From Bacteroidota bacterium (GTDB lineage: Bacteria; Bacteroidota; Bacteroidia; Bacteroidales; UBA10428), in contig JAHEEB010000103.1 in assembly GCA_024640925.1 (NCBI GenBank), forward strand, positions 1,125 to 9,382: a DNA stretch of 8,258 nucleotides. The letters are read 5' to 3'. How positions within the stretch are numbered: the first letter of the stretch is position 1; each line of letters starts with the position of its first letter. Positions 6,836 through 8,258 of the stretch are shown in pieces. A model generated the notes under the pieces. It was not told where the DNA came from. It saw nothing but the letters and a program-made list of their open reading frames with translations, and ran no database searches. The translations under genes were made by a program, and so were the position numbers.

Positions 6836-7246
6836 TTAGTAATAGTATGTTGTACTTGACAATGCACCTAGAACTGTAGATGCAGCTACTCCAATCCAAT
6901 ACGATATTTTCTGATCATGATCCTTGTTTTCGTTTACAGCCACAACAAAAAAACCAATCGGGCAGCAAAGAAAGCCCCATAAAAATCCATCCCATACAAA
7001 CATAAAATCACTCTGAGAACTGGTTCCCATCGTTTTTAAATTAATCTCGGACAGATCGAACATTTTGCCTGTTTCAATTTGTGTTAAAGAAACAAAATTG
7101 TTCTCAACAACATAATTTTCTAAAGCAGATAAATCAGCAAATTCCTCATTTAATGCTTGTTCATCAACACTAAATAACTCGGCATTTCCTGCAAAAGTCA
7201 GACTTGCAAAGAAAAGGCTGATGGTAAGTAGTAACGTTTTTTTCAT
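6836..7246 (-). CDS. small exported protein with C-terminal hydrophobic hairpin
   Basis: This is the first gene of the operon, 136 residues. It has a typical signal peptide (MKKTLLLTISLFFASLTFA, cleavage near 19). An acidic helical region follows (about 25-70: VDEQALNEEFADLSALENYV at 27-46). It ends in two hydrophobic stretches, about 81-104 (with FLWGFLCCPIGFF, residues 88-100) and 113-130, joined by a charged turn (NENKDHDQK). I recall similar unnamed Bacteroidetes proteins with an acidic LxxLExYV helix and a WGxxxGPIG-like hairpin, but I cannot name a family. The adjacent Cys94-Cys95 is unusual. The product is probably an envelope-membrane peptide with a periplasmic acidic domain; it could be a substrate or partner of the downstream YidD/TPR/LolA-like proteins, which is inference only. 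The ATG at 7244-7246 fits the signal peptide and no alternative is better. Confidence 0.82.
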   Translation of the reverse strand: MKKTLLLTISLFFASLTFAGNAELFSVDEQALNEEFADLSALENYVVENNFVSLTQIETGKMFDLSEINLKTMGTSSQSDFMFVWDGFLWGFLCCPIGFFVVAVNENKDHDQKISYWIGVAASTVLGALSSTTYYY

Positions 7247-7268
7247 ATTTTAATAGTTTAAGTTACAT

Positions 7269-7288
7269 AACAACAACAACAACAACAA
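7269..7288. repeat. AAC trinucleotide microsatellite
   Basis: Six uninterrupted AAC units run from 7269 to 7286, and the same tract can be read as six CAA units at 7271-7288. On the operon strand this is a GTT/TTG run. It lies 23 bp upstream of the first gene's ATG and shares its end with the candidate -7 box at 7286-7293, so the transcription start probably falls inside the repeat. Confidence 0.9.
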
Positions 7289-7293
7289 ATATA
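7286..7293 (-). promoter_or_regulatory. candidate -7 box of the five-gene operon
   Basis: The minus strand reads TATATTTG, a perfect match to the Bacteroidetes -7 consensus TAnnTTTG, about 40 bp before the ATG at 7246. No good TTG -33 element sits 19-21 bp upstream; the nearest is TTA at 22 bp. Position favours it as the operon promoter. AT-rich sequence makes chance matches common. Confidence 0.45.
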
Positions 7294-7335
7294 CCATTCT
7301 GTAAAAGTTTTATATTAATTTCTACTAATAGACAA

Positions 7336-7343
7336 CAAAAATA
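7336..7343 (-). promoter_or_regulatory. second candidate -7 box upstream of the operon
   Basis: The minus strand reads TATTTTTG, also a full match to TAnnTTTG, 50 bp upstream of the first candidate and likewise followed by TTG. There is no convincing -33 element. It could be an alternative start site or chance. Confidence 0.25.
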
Positions 7344-7464
7344 TGATTAGGTTGAAATTTTAAGCATCTTTTCTATAAATATATTATACTTTCATTTTCA
7401 TGATGTAATAAATGGGGCAAATACATTGAGTATCAGGTAAAGAAAAGTATAATTCTCTGCCAGG

Positions 7465-7505
7465 AAAAAGAAAACAAAAACCGGGCACATCCTATCTTGC
7501 CCGGT
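7465..7505 (-). terminator. intrinsic terminator pointing left
   Basis: A perfect 8-bp stem, ACCGGGCA (7480-7487) with TGCCCGGT (7498-7505), encloses a 10-nt loop. In the minus direction it is followed by a U-rich tract (7480 down to 7465) broken only by one G and one C. The plus direction has no U-tract, so it acts leftward. No protein gene lies upstream of it on that strand within the window; it therefore ends either the candidate small RNA's read-through or an unannotated short transcript. Confidence 0.75.
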
Positions 7506-7581
7506 CATTAGCTAATTATTGATTAATTCACCTGCTTTTTAATCCGATAGATTTTTTATTCTTCCATCCTAAAAAACAAAT

Positions 7582-7609
7582 AAAAAAAGCCATTCTTTAC
7601 GAGAATGGC
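7582..7609 (-). terminator. intrinsic terminator pointing left, possibly bidirectional
   Basis: An 8-bp stem, GCCATTCT (7589-7596) with AGAATGGC (7602-7609), encloses a 5-nt loop. In the minus direction it is followed by seven U (7588-7582) and then a further U-rich stretch. In the plus direction only four T follow after one extra C, so it may work weakly to the right. It is the likely 3' end of the candidate small RNA starting near 7706. Confidence 0.75.
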
Positions 7610-7706
7610 CTTTTCTATTATAGATTTACAATCCATTCTCATTCATTTTCGAACATTTTTATTCTGATTTGATGTATTTGTGTGGTTTTTCATTTTTCTG
7701 ATTCAT
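7582..7706 (-). ncRNA. candidate small RNA or attenuator leader
   Basis: A perfect -7 box (TATATTTG, minus 7719-7712) places a start near 7706, and a strong intrinsic terminator ends at about 7582, giving a transcript of about 125 nt. GAGAATGG on the minus strand (complement of 7633-7640) can pair with the 5' arm of the terminator (complement of 7601-7608), so an antiterminator and the terminator exclude each other, as in attenuators. The RNA does not match a family I can name. It contains a 15-codon frame starting at 7706, which could be a leader peptide or meaningless. Evidence is promoter plus terminator only. Confidence 0.35.
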
Positions 7707-7711
7707 TGTGA

Positions 7712-7719
7712 CAAATATA
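7712..7719 (-). promoter_or_regulatory. candidate -7 box of the small RNA
   Basis: The minus strand reads TATATTTG, a full match to TAnnTTTG, located 5 bp before an ATG at 7706. No TTG is seen at the expected -33 distance. It is the third full match on this strand in the gap, so chance cannot be excluded, but the terminator about 105 bp downstream makes it more plausible. Confidence 0.35.
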
Positions 7720-7791
7720 CAATAAATAGTTTTGTTGTAATAGTTATTTTGCATTTATTCATGTATTTATTTACGTTTATGAACAATATAG

Positions 7792-7832
7792 TTACAATTA
7801 AATGCTAATTAAGCGTTTTTACTTACAATTAA
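7792..7832. repeat. pair of 10-bp direct repeats 31 bp apart
   Basis: TTACAATTAA occurs at 7792-7801 and again at 7823-7832. The 31-bp offset is close to three helical turns, so both copies face the same side of the DNA. They lie about 110-150 bp upstream of the flavodoxin-like gene. They may be regulator sites; AT-rich composition makes this tentative. Confidence 0.4.
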
Positions 7833-7883
7833 TCATTCTATTTTTGAAATAATTGAATCATTTTAAGAATGGTTTTAGCAAAA

Positions 7884-7913
7884 TTCGGTAAACACAATGA
7901 AATAATATATTTT
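7884..7913 (+). promoter_or_regulatory. possible promoter of the flavodoxin-like gene
   Basis: TTC (7884-7886) and TATATTTT (7906-7913) are separated by 19 bp and resemble TTG-N19-TAnnTTTG with one mismatch in each element. The distance from the -7 box to the ATG at 7943 is 29 bp, which is reasonable. Weak evidence in AT-rich DNA. Confidence 0.3.
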
Positions 7914-7942
7914 AGTATTCTTGTACCTGATAAAAAGATTAT

Positions 7943-8258
7943 ATGAATCAATTTCAAAAACTTGTAATTTACTATTTTTCCGGTACCGGAAACTCAAAAC
8001 AAGTTTCAAACTGGGTTGCAGAAGTTGCAGGTGAAAAGCAAATACCAACCGAAATTATCGATATCTCTAAAATTAACAGGAAACATATTTTACAGCCTCC
8101 TGTAAATGCCCTGGTTGGTTTTTGTTCTCCAACACATGGGTTCAACTATCCGCCTGTTATGATATATTTCATTTTTCGCTTTCCTAAAGCAAATAACAAC
8201 AAGGTTTTTTTGATGAATACCAGGGCTGGCGTTAAACTGTATAAAATATTTTTACCCG
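7943..8258 (+). CDS. EFR1-type flavodoxin-like protein, N-terminal part
   Basis: An open frame of 105 residues runs off the right edge. The N-terminus LVIYYFSGTGNSKQVSNWVA (7-26) is the first flavodoxin strand, the phosphate-binding loop for FMN (SGTGNS, 13-18) and helix one. GFCSPTHGFNYPP (60-72) corresponds to the second flavin-contacting loop. FLMNTRAGVKLYK (89-101) resembles the NTRAG motif of EFR1-type flavodoxin/ferredoxin proteins. Full-length relatives usually continue into 4Fe-4S clusters; these would be outside the window and cannot be confirmed. The likely role is FMN-dependent electron transfer in the cytoplasm. It is transcribed away from the five-gene operon and has its own upstream region. 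ATG 7943 is the only sensible start, since the closest upstream ATG (7897) is out of frame and stops after two codons. Confidence 0.85.
   Translation, partial: MNQFQKLVIYYFSGTGNSKQVSNWVAEVAGEKQIPTEIIDISKINRKHILQPPVNALVGFCSPTHGFNYPPVMIYFIFRFPKANNNKVFLMNTRAGVKLYKIFLP

Larger units (their letters stand above)
7247..7942. other. 696-bp intergenic region without a protein gene
   Basis: No frame on either strand gives a convincing coding region here; the longest ATG frames encode only a few dozen residues or fewer and show no recognisable motif. The DNA is strongly AT-rich and contains regulatory-looking elements annotated separately: two candidate -7 boxes before the operon, an AAC microsatellite, two left-pointing terminators, a candidate small RNA with its own -7 box, a direct repeat, and a possible promoter for the flavodoxin-like gene. 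The stretch from about 7344 to 7464 shows nothing I can name. Confidence 0.7.

Noticed and set aside
6714..6899. 61-residue minus-strand open frame
   Set aside because: Spans the junction of two better-supported genes in another frame, with no signal or domain.
7659..7706. 15-codon frame (MNQKNEKPHKYIKSE) in the candidate small RNA
   Set aside because: Too short and featureless to call as a gene; kept only as a possible leader peptide in the RNA entry.
1..8258. Search for CRISPR arrays, transposases, tRNA or rRNA
   Set aside because: No spaced repeat array, transposase motif, terminal inverted repeats or RNA gene pattern was seen.

Overview
This AT-rich window looks like a chromosomal segment from a Bacteroidota (Bacteroidetes) bacterium. 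The support is the membrane-anchored hybrid histidine kinase that ends in a DNA-binding domain, many small exported proteins ending in ...SQ/...AQ-type signal peptides, an exported YidD-like protein, the absence of Shine-Dalgarno sequences, and several matches to the Bacteroidetes -7 promoter element TAnnTTTG. I see no tRNA, rRNA, CRISPR array, transposase or integration site.

Layout. Positions 1-1129 (minus) hold a DUF362-family membrane protein whose C-terminus lies outside the window. A 123-bp divergent intergenic region follows, containing a perfect 11-bp inverted repeat. Next, on the plus strand, is a likely two-gene unit. The first gene (1253-3433) is a one-piece two-component system: a 7-TM sensor, a histidine kinase, a receiver and a LuxR-type HTH. 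It is followed 2 bp later by a 6-TM protein of unknown function (3436-4089). Converging on this pair with only 13 bp between is a tight minus-strand operon of five exported or membrane proteins, running from 7246 to 4103. In transcription order these are a small exported protein with a hydrophobic hairpin, a LolA-fold-like periplasmic protein, a YidD-family protein with its own signal peptide, and two paralogous TPR proteins that share a C-terminal PGxGxxYxG membrane hairpin. Several of these genes overlap.

The 696-bp gap from 7247 to 7942 has no protein gene but is not empty. It contains candidate -7 boxes for the operon, an (AAC)n microsatellite touching one of them, and two intrinsic terminators pointing left. 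It also holds a candidate roughly 125-nt minus-strand small RNA or attenuator with mutually exclusive hairpins, and a 10-bp direct repeat. At the right edge (7943-8258, plus) is the start of a flavodoxin-like protein of the EFR1 type, cut by the window end.

How they may work together. The kinase and the 6-TM protein probably form one regulatory unit, and the palindrome is a candidate autoregulatory operator. The five-gene operon is the best candidate for an undescribed system. All its products are predicted to enter the envelope, and it combines a LolA-like carrier fold, an exported YidD domain and two TPR/membrane-hairpin proteins. That suggests an envelope assembly or membrane-protein/lipoprotein handling module, but this is inference from context and no function is demonstrated.
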